From: Mermis nigrescens
Lineage: Eukaryota > Nematoda > Enoplea > Mermithida > Mermithidae
Direction: 5' to 3'
Assembly (NCBI GenBank): GCA_036768485.1
Contig: JAVLUZ010000157.1
Location: 14,263,877-14,327,876, forward strand
DNA length: 64,000 bases
In this document: positions 1 through 12,500 of the stretch, in pieces
Numbering within the stretch: the first letter of the stretch is position 1
How the letters are laid out: each line of letters starts with the position of its first letter
Position numbers and translations under genes: made by a program
Notes under the pieces: model-generated
The model's input: the letters and a program-made list of their open reading frames with translations, nothing else
The model's database searches: none
Told to the model about the DNA's origin: nothing

Positions 1-1180
1 TTTAGATAAGAAATAAATCCGGCGCGAAGCACTGGAAAAAATTTTATGATCCGGTACTTAGTGCTGGAAAAAATTGACATTCTATCCATGGCTAACTCGA
101 TTAAAATACTTTCTGGGGCAAAGTGATAGTAATTTTAATCTTTTTCCAGTATTTTTAGAAATTTCGCTTCAAAGGGGCATTAAATACTTCAAAATCAATT
201 TTAGTGTAATATAGGCATCTTTATGCAGATTCAAATATCTTTTGTATCTGTTTCTACTGTTTTTAAAAATTTTATGCAAAAAATAAGTAGTGTTTATTAT
301 TTTTGCACATTTTTCCCTTCAATGATAAAATTTACTAATTTATCTCGATATTACGTTGAATTTATAAACGCAGTGGTGCTTATTACAAGATTTAATTGGC
401 ATATTACAATGTATGTAATATTTCTGATTTTGAGGTACAAGTTGTTTTAGCTTTCTCAGTCGAGTTTTATGTGTAAATTCCATCAAAAGCTCATAAAAGT
501 ATCGGCTTTTCGCGCCGAACTAATATTATCAATTAAATTCAAGCCAAATCGTCAAATTCAGGACTGCATGTGGGTCGCAGGTCACACACTGGTAGTATGA
601 AAAAATTAGTATATTTAATAATATATTTATATAATACATCTACAAAGATTTGTCCGCTCATTCAAAGACTTTTTCGGATATCTTTTTACATGCACAAAGA
701 AGCTCGTACAAAATAATTGTCTCGGCTAATAATAATACACCACTTAATTTACTAGTCCCTCATTTTAGGATTTCACCCCTCCCTCAACTCTGGACCTTGG
801 GAAACTAGGTTCGGCAGTTTCTCCAAGCAAGCGATTTCGTGTGGGCTCATATATCAAAAGTAGTTGTCAATGTTATTTGTAGGTGTATATCAGACACAAT
901 ACACACAGCGCTACCTCTTATTTACATTAGCGTTTTTGCACACTGAGAGGAGGAAGGAAAATCACTGGATACTTGAGTGAAACACATTAAATAATTAGGC
1001 ATGAGGCATCCAATAATAATGAAAATTGTAACATCTGGCTTACATGTACGTAAGAAATTCGCCATATACTGGTATTCCTATATACTCACTGAAATACCCG
1101 AACCCGAACCCGATCGGGTATCGATTTTTATACCCGAACCCGAACCCGAATAAATTGAAGTTTCAAAATTGAAGTGAATT
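1..1180. other. AT-rich non-coding DNA with a CCCGAA array
   Basis: No coding exon was found. Two clusters of the hexamer ACCCGA (1096-1112 and 1131-1150) flank a small CGATCGGG palindrome, resembling the oligomer arrays just inside the ends of the large hAT elements elsewhere in the window. A diverged copy of the GCGAAGC hairpin lies at 21-33. Confidence 0.4.
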
Positions 1181-1183
1181 GCT

Positions 1184-1311
1184 CTTTGATGATTGGTGAA
1201 GACATCGGATTTTGAATCAAGAGGTCCATGGTTCGAGTCCAACAAGCAGCAGCAGCTTTCTCAAAATATCACTGATGGAACCAGAGCATCTGAAAACATA
1301 GAAAACGCGTG
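1184..1311 (+). mobile_element. tRNA-derived SINE copy 1
   Basis: A perfect pol III B box GGTTCGAGTCC lies at 1230-1240, preceded by a degenerate tRNA-like segment. It is followed by a tail (TATCACTGATGGAACCAGAG then GAAAAC.TAG.AAAAC) that also follows the tRNA-like head at 1826. The shared head plus tail in two copies argues for a SINE rather than a lone tRNA relic. Confidence 0.5.
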
Positions 1312-1397
1312 GAAATTTTTTGCGATTTTGGGCTAAAAAAGCTAATTCTCGTATTTCGTTTTGAGGGGGGGGGGCATGCGCCCCCTATCCCCTCTGG

Positions 1398-1409
1398 ATA
1401 CGGGCCTGA
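1398..1409. repeat. Solo right end of a CAGGCCCGTA-type hAT element
   Basis: The segment GGATACGGGCCTG is the complement of the CAGGCCCGTATCC end seen at 2095, preceded by G- and C-runs as in other members. A left partner could not be placed. Confidence 0.35.
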
Positions 1410-1611
1410 CTGATTCCATTGGTGATATTTTTAGTATGCAAAGATGAGCGCATAAGCGAGTTAAACTTACTTAAGCGTGGTAAAATATACTTGGGCGTGG
1501 TAAAAAGTGAGTTTTCATTGTGTGCGTCTTAATCTATGAGGCCTGCAGCTTTTCGTTGGCTGATGTCTACCAATGTCTCAGGCTTAGGCTTGGTTATGTG
1601 CACTCACATTG

Positions 1612-1715
1612 GTGCCAGCGTATGGGCTAAGCCTAAGATAAATGGGGCGGAAATTGCGGAGCGAGCAGAGCAATTTTGCCCCATTTATGCTTTAGGCTTA
1701 GCCCTTGTCTGGCAC
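1612..1715. mobile_element. Palindromic fold-back element
   Basis: About 104 bases form an imperfect inverted repeat: GTGCCAGCGTATGGGCTAAG at the left and its near complement ending CTGGCAC at the right. The arms contain GGCTAAGCC-type palindromes. Related copies lie at 43576-43689 and 45274-45383 inside the nested element of the Harbinger-like pair. Homology extends left to about 1570. Confidence 0.65.
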
Positions 1716-1825
1716 TAATCTGAATTCTCAAGCAATCCCAGAAACTTCTCTGATCGTTTGTTTGTAAGACGTGATAAATATAAATGTTTCTCTTATGTAT
1801 GTAACTTCATTACTTACTGTCAGAA

Positions 1826-1972
1826 TCAGGTGGCGTAGCAAAATGGTGAATGCATTGCGCTGTAGAGTGAGAGGTCTGAGGTTTGAAACCCGGCAACTGC
1901 TTTTGCGCTTGTTTTTGCAGTCTAAAAATGTCACCAGTGGAATAAGCGCATACGAAAACCTAGGAAAACTAT
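1826..1972 (+). mobile_element. tRNA-derived SINE copy 2
   Basis: The head has an A-box-like TGGCGTAGCAAAATGG (from 1831) and B box GGTTTGAAACCC (1880-1891) at tRNA spacing. The tail GTCACCAGTGGAATAAGCGC matches that of copy 1. Confidence 0.55.
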
Positions 1973-2094
1973 GACCAAGCGTTACTGCGTACTTAGGTAT
2001 ATCTTGTAACTTGTCCCATAGTTAATGGTAGGTACCGACCTATTATACTAATGCCGAGTTTTCCAGGAAAAAGTTCGTTACCTATTTCTGGTCA

Positions 2095-2240
2095 GGCCCG
2101 TATCCAGGGAGAGATAGAGGAGCACTTGCTCCCCCGAAATAGAATGTGAGAATGATTTTTCCTTAACTCCCCTTTGCTTTTTCAGCCAAAAATCGCAAAA
2201 GATTTAGGCGCATTTAGATTAGGAGTATAATTGGAAACTA
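2095..2240 (+). repeat. Left end of a CAGGCCCGTA-type hAT element
   Basis: It begins CAGGCCCGTATCCAGGG, close to the terminal repeat of the complete copy at 34370-35176. The right end was not located. Confidence 0.35.
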
Positions 2241-2470
2241 TTTAGTCCAAAGCGGGCGTTTTAAACACTCCATTTTTAGTTTTTAGACAACCTAGAGCAT
2301 ATTTTGCATCTATGTCTTCTGTTCGGCACAGAGTTTTATGTAAGAAAATGAGATTTGTTCAGGAAGCAAGAATGACAGCATTTTTTTGGTGATGATTATG
2401 AATTTACTGATAAACTTAATCGTGATTCGGCTGATTTTGTAAAAATATTTACATTGTGACTCAGAATTGA

Positions 2471-2553
2471 AGTGTTCTTACAAAGTTTTCCGGGTCTCTG
2501 CCCCGGACCCTGCTGGGGGGGTGCGCTTGAGCGCGCCATCCCGAGACCCCATC
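2471..2553 (-). repeat. GC-rich repeat with two hairpins, copy 1
   Basis: It contains the palindromic segments CCGGG...CCCGG and GCGCTTGAGCGCGCC. It matches 19314-19386 in inverted orientation over about 75 bases. The two copies occur in otherwise different contexts. Confidence 0.5.
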
Positions 2554-2559
2554 ACTAAA

Positions 2560-3400
2560 AGAGATGGTTTCTATTGGATTCTCACCGTATCTTAAGTATG
2601 CGGGTAGCAAAATATACAAAATACTGAATGAGGGCGTGTTTTTGGTACCTCCGGATTTCTTCAAAACAGCCATTTTTCGGTTTCTCATGACGGAGAACAT
2701 CACTAGACACCTAAAAATGTTGGCAGAATTATGACAAAATTTTTTCAAGTTTGTCTTTTATTTTTTTAAATTTATAAGGAATAATATCAGGATTAATCAG
2801 TTTCTGATGTTTTATTTCATAAGAAGTTAAAAAAGCTGCGCTTTGTTCAAATTAAGCATCTGCAAACCTTTTCCGCTATGCAAGTAAAAAAATTTCAGTA
2901 AAAAATATTTTAAAAAAATTAAATGTTTGAATAATGAAAGACAGTATGAAAGGCCTAAAAGGCAAAAAGACATTATTCTACGACTCAGAGTGTTTTGAAG
3001 CATTGTTATTGGCTTTTAAATTGAAAAAAGGGTTCCTTTGGCGGAAATCCTGGCTTAAACTATCGTTGAGAAAATTTTTAGAAATTCAAGTTTGGATTTA
3101 CCGCTCATTTTTTCACTTTCTTATCCTTGAACTTCACGCTCTTAAATTCTGAACAAACCGCATTTCTAATCAGATTTCATACCCACATCACTCAATCCAC
3201 GGTCCCGAGTTTCCACGCTTTGCTCGACTCACTAATCAGGTGGATTTTTCAGAGCCCGAACTTTCGTCTCTGCTATGTTTCCTAAGTCAACTTTATTAAT
3301 TTTAATCGATTACAGCTCCTGTTATCTCTTATCATTTGTTTTCTTCTCTTTTGCCTTTCGAGTTAAACATAATGACACATTATAGAATGTTAGATATTCC
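2560..3400. other. Region upstream of USP8 exon 1, no feature recognised
   Basis: AT-rich sequence without a convincing exon, hairpin or terminal repeat. Promoter elements of USP8 should lie here or further upstream if there are untranslated exons; none could be named with confidence. Confidence 0.4.
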
Positions 3401-3410
3401 TTGATTTGTA

Positions 3411-3526
3411 ATGCCAGTCACAACAGTGCAGCCAACCGTAAAGGACTTGCATTTGTTTTCGACCTTATCCGAACTTCAGAATGAAATCGATAATATCCCG
3501 AAAATTTCTCTCTTGCATTTTAGAAG
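3411..3526 (+). CDS. USP8: USP8 exon 1: start codon and N-terminal MIT/dimer region
   Basis: The ATG at 3411 has an in-frame TGA just upstream (3402-3404) and G at -3. It opens [19 protein letters not shown], which matches the short N-terminal lead-in of USP8 (MP...KELYL-type). The exon ends in AG before GTAAGC (donor at 3527), phase 2. The split AG|A arginine codon is completed by exon 2. The 5' untranslated region could not be delimited and may contain further introns. Confidence 0.8.
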
Positions 3527-6500
3527 GTAAGCTGTCGATTTCTCTTCTCAACAAACAGCAGTATGTAGGTATCTACTTTTGTATATAATTAATAAAACCT
3601 TGCAGATCTACAACAGTGTACTGTAATCCATACAAGAGCATGGGGGTGAGGGGATATTACCACACATGATCTGGGGGTTTCCCCTAGAAATTTCATTCCC
3701 CCTCCAGAATTCGCGATTTTTGAAAAGTTTTCAAAGATTTCCTAAACATTCGTAGGAAAGGTGCTTTTCAAAGCGTTTTTAGCTATGTATCTATTTGCTC
3801 AAAATGGTCAAATTTTCGACGCTTTGCGCCATACACTTATGCTTTTACTATATTTTGTTCACTTTATTTCGACTTTTTTCCGAAATTTTTTATGTTTTTA
3901 TGCTCTAGAAAGATAGAGCATTGTTAGAAACGCCGAAAAACTGTTTCTGACGTGTGACCACTGCTTTTGGCCCAAGGAAGGAACTTCAAATTTCACCTAC
4001 CCCCAGAATTCCCATGTTGTGCTTGTATGGGTATCACCCCTGAGGTATCAGGTATCATATCAGGTATCACCCCTACATTTACAGTTATTCTGGCCGACAA
4101 AGCATTGCTATATAACCTTTTTGGCTCAGAAAATGAGCTATTTAGCCATTTTGGGCTCAGAAAACTAGCTATATAGCCTTTTTTGGACTCATAAATATGC
4201 CGTTTGATCTCAGAAATGCTATATAGTCGTTTCAAAAGGATATAAGGATATATAGCTATTTTCTCGACTCCAAAAAGGGCTAAATGGCTATTTTTAGTCT
4301 AAAAAGGCTATATATATATATATATACATAGGTGAGCAGCACCAAGATTCTAGGGAGGGGGAGTTTTTTAAAGATCGAAAAATGGTCTTAAAAATAGTGG
4401 TATGGTGAAAAATACACTATTTTCCAACTTTTCCCATCGAGCACCATCCATTGGCATCAAAAAATCGCGAAAAAACAAGAAAAATTTTCAAAAATTGAAT
4501 TATGGGGTTATTTTTGTTTCTGGGTAGGGGGTATTCGGCCTTCCAGAATTCGGCTGCTACCATAGGTGCACAAGGTCAGGGTCGGCAGGGGGGGGTGAAA
4601 TGCCAAAAATCTAAAACAGTAAATTTAACGTTCACGCTTTTTTTGCTGTTTTAATGATAAAAATGGTCAAAATAGCCTATAAAACGTTTTTTCGTGTTAA
4701 CACATTTTAAAAGCATTTTTAGTCCATTTTGACTGCATTATATCTTTTTTAACACTAAAAAATGCAACAATTTATCAATTTTGGGCGCTTTCTGAGTAAA
4801 AGGTACTTAAAAGTACTAATCTGGCGCGCAGCGCCGGAAAAATTTTGACATTTTTACTGATTTTGATGTCAAAAATGATGCAGAACAATACCTGTTTGCT
4901 CAAAATCGCCGGACAGTACCGGTCTAGCTGACCCCTCAGGGGGTAATACTCTCTCACCCCCTATGTGCATTTGTGGCTACTACCCATGTATGGACACCAC
5001 TGGTAGGTGATCTCGTACATCTATGATTACACGTTTGCATGTCGTCAGATGAGCTGCCTATCTGAAATTTTTAATTAATTTTCAAGCCATGTTAAAAAAT
5101 TATTTCGCGCTCTATCCACTCTATGCTAGTTCCTTGCATTTAACAAATTTACTGTCAATCGAAAATTCAAGCTTCGCTTCAGTTTTTAGTTAAAAAGTAT
5201 GCTTCCTTAAATGATTAGGCATCTTTTTAGTTTTTGTCTAATTCGAATTAATTAGCGTGTTTGTGAACTTTTATAGGCATCTTTCCAATTAAAGTATATA
5301 AGCTGCTTGATTCAAAATGCAAACTTTTATAAATTTATCTAAAGTCTTAACTTATATTTTACCTTCTAGATTTATTGAATCTGCCGATAAATTATACGAC
5401 CATGCTAAATTAAATCAGGCGGAAGGTGATGAAGAAACTGCCTATTTACTTTACATGCGTGCAATATCTTTGTACCAAAAGTCTAGAGCTGCAAAGGATT
5501 ACAATTCGAAATTGGACGCAAAATATGTAAGGCCTTATTTTCCAGTAATCTGAAGATTTTAACTTTCGTTGTTCTACTCAAATATTCAATGATTCGCTTA
5601 TGACTGCGAAGCATTGCTGATGATGTCAGACATGCACATCACGTGAATTCTGGTGGGGGAGGGGGTGAAATCAAAAAGTACCCATTTTGGGCTCAGAAAT
5701 GATGGATACGTGTCGAAAACATTGTTTTTCGGCGTTTCTGACGATCTTTCTAGAGCCTAAAAACGTGAAAAATTCGAAAAAATGATTAAAAAAAGTTGGA
5801 CCAATTGAACAAAATATAGTAAAAACATGAGTATATGGCGCGAAGCGCCAAAAATGTGACATCTTTGAGCAAATAGATAGCTGAAAACGCTTTAAAAAAG
5901 CACCTTTTCTACGAATTTTCAGGAATTTATCGGAAATTCCGACAAATCGCGAATTTTGGGGGAGAGATGAAAAAATTTCTGCGAGGGGTGTGAAATTTTT
6001 CTGGGGAGGTGAAAACCCCGACTCGCCTAGATCATGCACGTTGCTTTAGCTATTCTATTCCACCAAGGATTTATTATGATTTTAGTTTTTCACGTGTATA
6101 TCTAATCTACCTATCGCAGGAGCTTTAAATCACAATACTTTTGTCTTTTCTAGTGGGAAAGTATGTGCAGCTCTAAGTTCAAACGAGCTATATCCATTTG
6201 CGAAACTTTGCTCAGTAGCCTAACTCGGCGTTATAATCTGCTGAAGGAAGTAAAAGACGCGCATCTTAAAGAGGCTGCTGAACTGGAGCAGCTGCAAAAT
6301 GAACAAGTCGAATTTGGCAGGGATCGTTCTGTGATTCTTGACTTCGAAAATAATGCTCAAGTCCAAGCGGACAGCGTTATAAACGGTGAACTGCTTTTAT
6401 TTACTTCCGATTGTTGCCGTTTTATGTCTTTCAGTTGAATTGAATATGCCGGAAATATTGGCAGCAGCATAAAAATGTGACCGTTGCTTGCAATATTTAA

Positions 6501-9500
6501 GTATAGTAAATAAGCGTTCTTGTGCAAGATGCGCAAATTATCAGCAACGCTTGCCCGCTGTCTTGATAACAAAATTTTTCTGACTGTGGCCCAAAATAAT
6601 TATTATGTGCCTTGCCTACAAAATGCATATGCAGATGAATGCTATTTAAATTTGTGATATTTTTGCGCGCCTGACATCGTAGTCTTGCTGTGCGTTTAGT
6701 GTAACAAATCGTTCTCAGTCTTCTTTTGCCTCAATGGAGAGATTACCAGCGAAATCTTTATACTTCGTACGATGTATACTTCCAATACATTGTAAAATAT
6801 ACACAAAAATTGCTAGACTAAGCGCGCGCTATCAACTTTGTTACTTGCATACATGATCCTGAAGGTAAGTTGGGGGGTTTTTACCCTCCCTAGTAGAATT
6901 AAAAATTTTCAACCCTCCCAAGAATTCGCAATTTTTTAAAAGTTAACCAAAACATCCTGGAACATGTAGGAATGGTGCTTTTTTAAACATTCCGACTATC
7001 TATTTGCTAAAAAATGTCAAATTTTTGGCGCTTCGTGCCATATGTTTTGATTATATCTTGTTCAATTTGTTCGACTTTTTGAAATTTTTCTCGAAATTTT
7101 TATTTACTATTCTTGGGCCCAAGAAAGGCATTTTAAAATTTAACCCACCTCCAGAATTCTCATGCTGTGCATGTCTGGTTACTTGCATCACATTTTCTGT
7201 CTAGAATAAGGTTTCTACGTCTGTGTAGATTTTACGCTAGAATTAGCCCCGAAATTTCATGCAGCTTCTGCTAAAATTATACGCGAGCTAAGACTCATGT
7301 AGCCGAAATAACTTATAATTCAAAAACAAAAGTCTTGCTTCTATTGACACTAAATGAATCTGGCAGTAAATATTAACGCGCTGAAGATTTAAATGAAGCT
7401 ATAATATGCAGGTTGTCCCAAAAGTTCGTTTTAGATGTCTAATAACTTTTTCTGTATAAGAGATATCAACATGCACTTTTTTGCATATGGCGACGCAACT
7501 TCTGCTTTATGACGAGTTCAGCGATGTACAGCAGAAGTTGCAGAATATTAAGCAAAAGACCGCGTGTTGAAAACTCTGATAGAAAAAAATTAGTAGACAG
7601 CTAAAACGAACTTTTGGGACGAGCCTCGTATGGGTAAACTGATTATGTACACCTTTAATAAAAAAAGGTATTGCTGAAGGGTCAAACGGTCCTTTGAGCT
7701 TAATATCTGTGAAAACTCTAAAAAACTGTATCTTCTACTAGTGGCGGATACAGGATTTTCCTAAGGGGGGCGGTACCCCTAAGGGGGCGGAACTCTGACT
7801 TGGGCGGAAAAATTAGCCGTTTTAACCCGAAAATCGCTAAAAATTGCTCAAAAATAGTTAATTTTGCGCACTATTTTGGGCCAATGGGGGGGGGGGCGGC
7901 CGCCCCCTAAATCCGCCCCTGTTTTCTGCATAATTTCTTTAACAGTCGAATTTTGTTCATTTACGAAGATGGCTCTAAAGGTCTTCGGACGATCCTTTTA
8001 GAAAAATTGTATTGCTGGGAGGTAGACAAAACACTATTTTAAAATTAAATTCGAATGTTTATTAGGCATATTCGGGAGTTCTGGATTTTCGGGCTCTTGG
8101 CATTGTTTATTTCGTCTGTGTATTATGACGTTTTATTCTTAAAGGTGAAATGAAAAAGACTGTACGGAGTATCGAGCCGAACTCATTCTACAAAATGCTG
8201 CAAAGAAACGAAGTACTAGTTCTAGACATACGACCGGAGGAAGAATTCGGAAAGTGTCATATTAAAAATAGCTACTGCCTCAACATACCTCCGCGGATTC
8301 TTGACGTTGAGAGAGTATATAAATCATTAGCATGCATAAATACTAAGCGTGGAAATACGTCTGCGCACGTTATTTTAATTCGATCGTGATTTCAGTCGTT
8401 TTGACGCATGATAACATTTTTAGAGCTATAGTCTATCCATTCCAAACGGCCTATTTTTCGTTGGAGTATTATTACTGTAATAGACTTTCGAAGCACAAAT
8501 GGCGTCTTCAATTATGCTCTCGTAACATATGTTTGCTTTAAAGTCTTTTTATTGATTTTCAATCTGCAGGCAGGTAGCTGTCCGTCCTATTTTGGGGGGA
8601 CAAACACCAATTTTGGGGGGACTAAGCCCAAAAAGGCCAAAAATAGCACAAAATAACGTTTAAAAAGTCCTATGTTTCCGATTTTTCCTAATTTGGGGAT
8701 TTTTCCTAATTTGGTTCCCCCTATTTTGCTACACTAATAAGTCGTAGAGCAAAAAATGGGCCGTTTGGAATGGAACAGACTACAGTACACTAGATCTGAA
8801 ATTACCAGAATTTCTCAAACTATTTTCCTATCCTTCTACTAATGATGTAAGTAGCTGATAATTGTTTCCATCTTTTTGTTTCTTACTTTCTTCGTTAGTT
8901 CGCTTTCTCATCGCTGTGAACGTTGTTGATGTTCAGGAGAGTTGGTTATAAAATCGAAAATTCTTTGCACGTTGGTGACAGACCCACGTTTAGAAAACGT
9001 CAGACTATAAACAACATTGTGCTATTAGACTGGGACTGCCGCGCGAAGGACTTAGAACGCAAGGGAACAAGGTTGAGAATTTTGTACGACGCTTTAAACG
9101 AGGTATTTACATAAATGCCATAGATGCACAAGGTCAGGGTGGGGGAGGTAAGTCCCAGAAATTTAGACCAGTAAGTTTAGCGTTTACATTTTGTTTTATT
9201 GTGACTGCATTATATCGCTTCTAACACTCAAAAATATAGAAATTGATTAATTTGGTGAAAAATTTCGATTTTCATACCATGTTGACATGATTTTGGACAT
9301 TTTTTAGTAAACAGCATACAAAATTATTCCAAATATATTGTTACCTCAAAATTAGGGATTTTGTTGAAAATGCTGGCATTTACATCTGTTGAGTCTTGCA
9401 AATTGTTTCGTTTGCTCCCAATTTTAACGAACACTTAAAATATTAAAAGACGTAAAATCGTCCATGCATTCGTCAAAAATTAAGCGGAGCTTTGGATGAT

Positions 9501-12500
9501 TAATGAAAGTGACCCGTTATTGACCTGTACATACGATGTAACTTGAATATCAGCAAACTACCCTTAACAGTGTGATGCTGATATACAAATATTAAGTGGT
9601 AATAGCGATCAGACGGGCATAGCTTGGGAATTCTAGGGGTGGAATTTCAAGGTGTTTTTTGGGCCCGAAAACAGTGGATACGCATCAAAAACATCGTTTT
9701 TTCGACCTTTCTGACAATGCTCTATCTTTGTAGTGCATAAAAACATTAGAAAAACAAATTGAACAAAAAAATATAGTAAAAACACAAGTATTTAGCACGA
9801 AGCGCCGACAATTTAAAACTTTCCAGCAGATAGATAACTTAAAACGCTCAAAACAACACCTTTTCTACGAATTTTCCGAAAATTGTTGGAAACTTTTGGA
9901 GGATCGCGAACTCTTAAGGGGACCCCCAAACCCCTAAGATCATGTATGATAGCGATGGGAGCCACGTTGCCACGCACAATCCATAGATTCACAAGGTCTG
10001 CGGCCGCAGAGGGTGGTAAAATACCAGAAATCGTGACCACTAATTTAAGTCTTCACGCTTGTTTTGCTACTTAAATGGTAAAAATGGTCAAAATAGCGTA
10101 TATAAAAGGCTTTTATGTGGTAATATCGCGATTTCGGTTCTAGAGCTATAGAAATTCATTAATTCGGTCGACAAATTTGTTTAGACGATCTTGACGCGAT
10201 TATGAGCGTTTTTGGGTAAACAAGACAAAAAATTAAGGATCCGTCCGAGCGCAGGAAAATTTTTGAATTATGACTACTTTTACCATTTGGGGTGGGGGTC
10301 CCCAGCTATTTTTAGGGGGAAGGGGGTTAATGGCCTACAATTTTTGGCCAAAAACGACCAAAAAACACCTACAAAGGCCAAAATTTTCCAGAAATGAGGG
10401 TCAAAACTTTTCTGGCTTTTAGGGGATGGAGGGACAACCAACTTTTAATGGGGATCTCCATCGCCCCTGTTATGTACGACTATAAATATGAATGTAAGAG
10501 CGAGTGTAAGTCTGATTTTTTCATCGAACAGCATTTAATTTGTGAATGGCAGACAACTCCAATTTTTCTTTGGAATAGGGTTTGCGAACTTTCTTACTAT
10601 CTTATTATTATTTTTTGTATTGAAAGCAGCTTATTTTTTATTATATATTGAACAGTTAGTTTAGCATTTAATTACAAAGTGCAGAAACCAATTGAAGGAG
10701 TCTGTTGAAAGCAAAACTTGGGGCTCGAACCTTGAATAAATTGATTAAGGTAGTGATATCACATTTCGCTCTGAATAGGAATCTCACATTTTTAGATACA
10801 TGTGTAACAGAGGGTATCAGGAAAGTTGCTCTCACCCTAAACTTTCAGTTTTCCTATCCCCAAAGCTAATATTTTTACATCTCGCGTGCATTCACATTGG
10901 GAAGGGTGGGAGGGTTATACATTTCTTTCAGTAAAATTTTCAGGAGACAGCAAGCTATTTCTGCTGTTTCGACACAATGGTCCTACCTTATATATTATAC
11001 TTACTGTAAAAAAATCTGAGTTCATATCTCGCTGACTAAAATTTCTGGATTTTGCCTCTTCATGACCACTGCGATTATGTGGTTCTATGCCCGCGATGTA
11101 AAAAAGCGTACTTTTCAAAGCTTTTATACTTATACATTGGTTTTTTATTAGCGCGGCGCCTTTTGCTTAAATACCACTTTTTATTTTCAAGCATGGGTTA
11201 GATGATCGGTTTCCTCAAAAAAATTGCCAGCTGCTCCTTTCCAAATAATTTTGAGCTGGTACATGTATCTATTGAAAAGATGAGGTATAACGACGTATGT
11301 ACGCATTATAAGAAATTTTCTTTCTAAATGCTTTCTTAAATATGTATCATAGGTAGCGCGATAGCGCTACCTATGATATACTTGGCCACCTTTTTTCTTA
11401 TATGTTTATCACAGCGAGTGCAAATATTGTGTCCCCCCTCACAGCAACAACGGCACACACCTGGGAGGTGCGCTTTTTTTAAAACGATAGATAATTGAAA
11501 AACTCGATGTACCATTTTTTCTTTTGTTTATACTCAATGCCGAGTTAGCAATGAGTGTGTAAAGTGTTAACCAAAAAATCAAATAATTTGCGGAGGGCCA
11601 TTTTTTTAAATGTTGCCCCGAGCTGTAGATTACGAATCTGACCTTAAAATTTCTTTACACTCAATGGTTGTTGCACAAAAATATAAAGTATACGGGTTTT
11701 TTACTCCTTGCGTGTTTTCAGCTTATCTAACTAAATTTTGGTTTCTGTGCAGTCCAATTGGTTTTATAATGTAGGGGCCGTATGACAGAACGCGGAATAT
11801 TGCTATTCCAGGATAAAACAGTGGCATAAGAGGGCGGAATAAAATATTCCGGTATTACAGAAAGCGGTATGACAGAAGGCGAAATAAGTTATCTCGGAAA
11901 TAAAAACAGCCGCTTTTATTCCGCCATTTTATACCTGGTCAGAGCAGGTATAAGTCAGCGGAATAGCAGTAAAAATCGTTTCTAACGCGGTCTTAAAGGG
12001 TGTAAATGTGTCGAAAAAGTTTAAGATCGTTAATCAATGCCTCTTTATCCAGAAATTCAATATTGTTGTTCTCGCTTGTATTTACGATCAAAAAGATGCA
12101 GAAATTTTCCTAGTGCGTTTGCTCCACGAGTGCAGCTCGTCTAGTTGAACTCTTCGATAAAGAGATTTTAAAATTTTTCGATCATGCGTTACTAAACACG
12201 CCGAGTTGAGTGATTTAAAAACTTAATGCAGTAAGTATTGTATAATCAACAAGTTGACAGAAATATTCACCATGAGTACACAAAAAAGTAGTTTTCCATC
12301 CGCAAACTATGATAAATTTTTTGATCTCGATGGTAATGGTTTATTTTTATTTTTGTTTTCCGTAGAAGCAAGCAAGCGCCTTCATTGAACCGAATTATAA
12401 AAAATTTATTTGGTGACATTCAGAAGTCTCAAGTCAATTCCATGCATCAATGCACAAGTTACACGCGCGCGCCAAGCACAACATTTTCGAACGAATAACG

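Noticed and set aside
2934..3152. 72-codon plus-strand ORF upstream of USP8
   Set aside because: Lys/Phe/Leu-rich composition typical of AT-rich chance ORFs; no splice context or homology.
5837..5849. GCGAAGC hairpin as a Helitron 3' terminal hairpin
   Set aside because: The hairpin is mid-element, and the elements have inverted repeats with 8-bp TSDs, which Helitrons lack.
5671..6039. 122-codon minus-strand ORF in intron 2
   Set aside because: A reverse family A MITE read by chance; not conserved between copies.
10700..10740. tRNA gene or SINE on the minus strand near a B-box-like motif
   Set aside because: No A box at the right spacing and no shared SINE tail.
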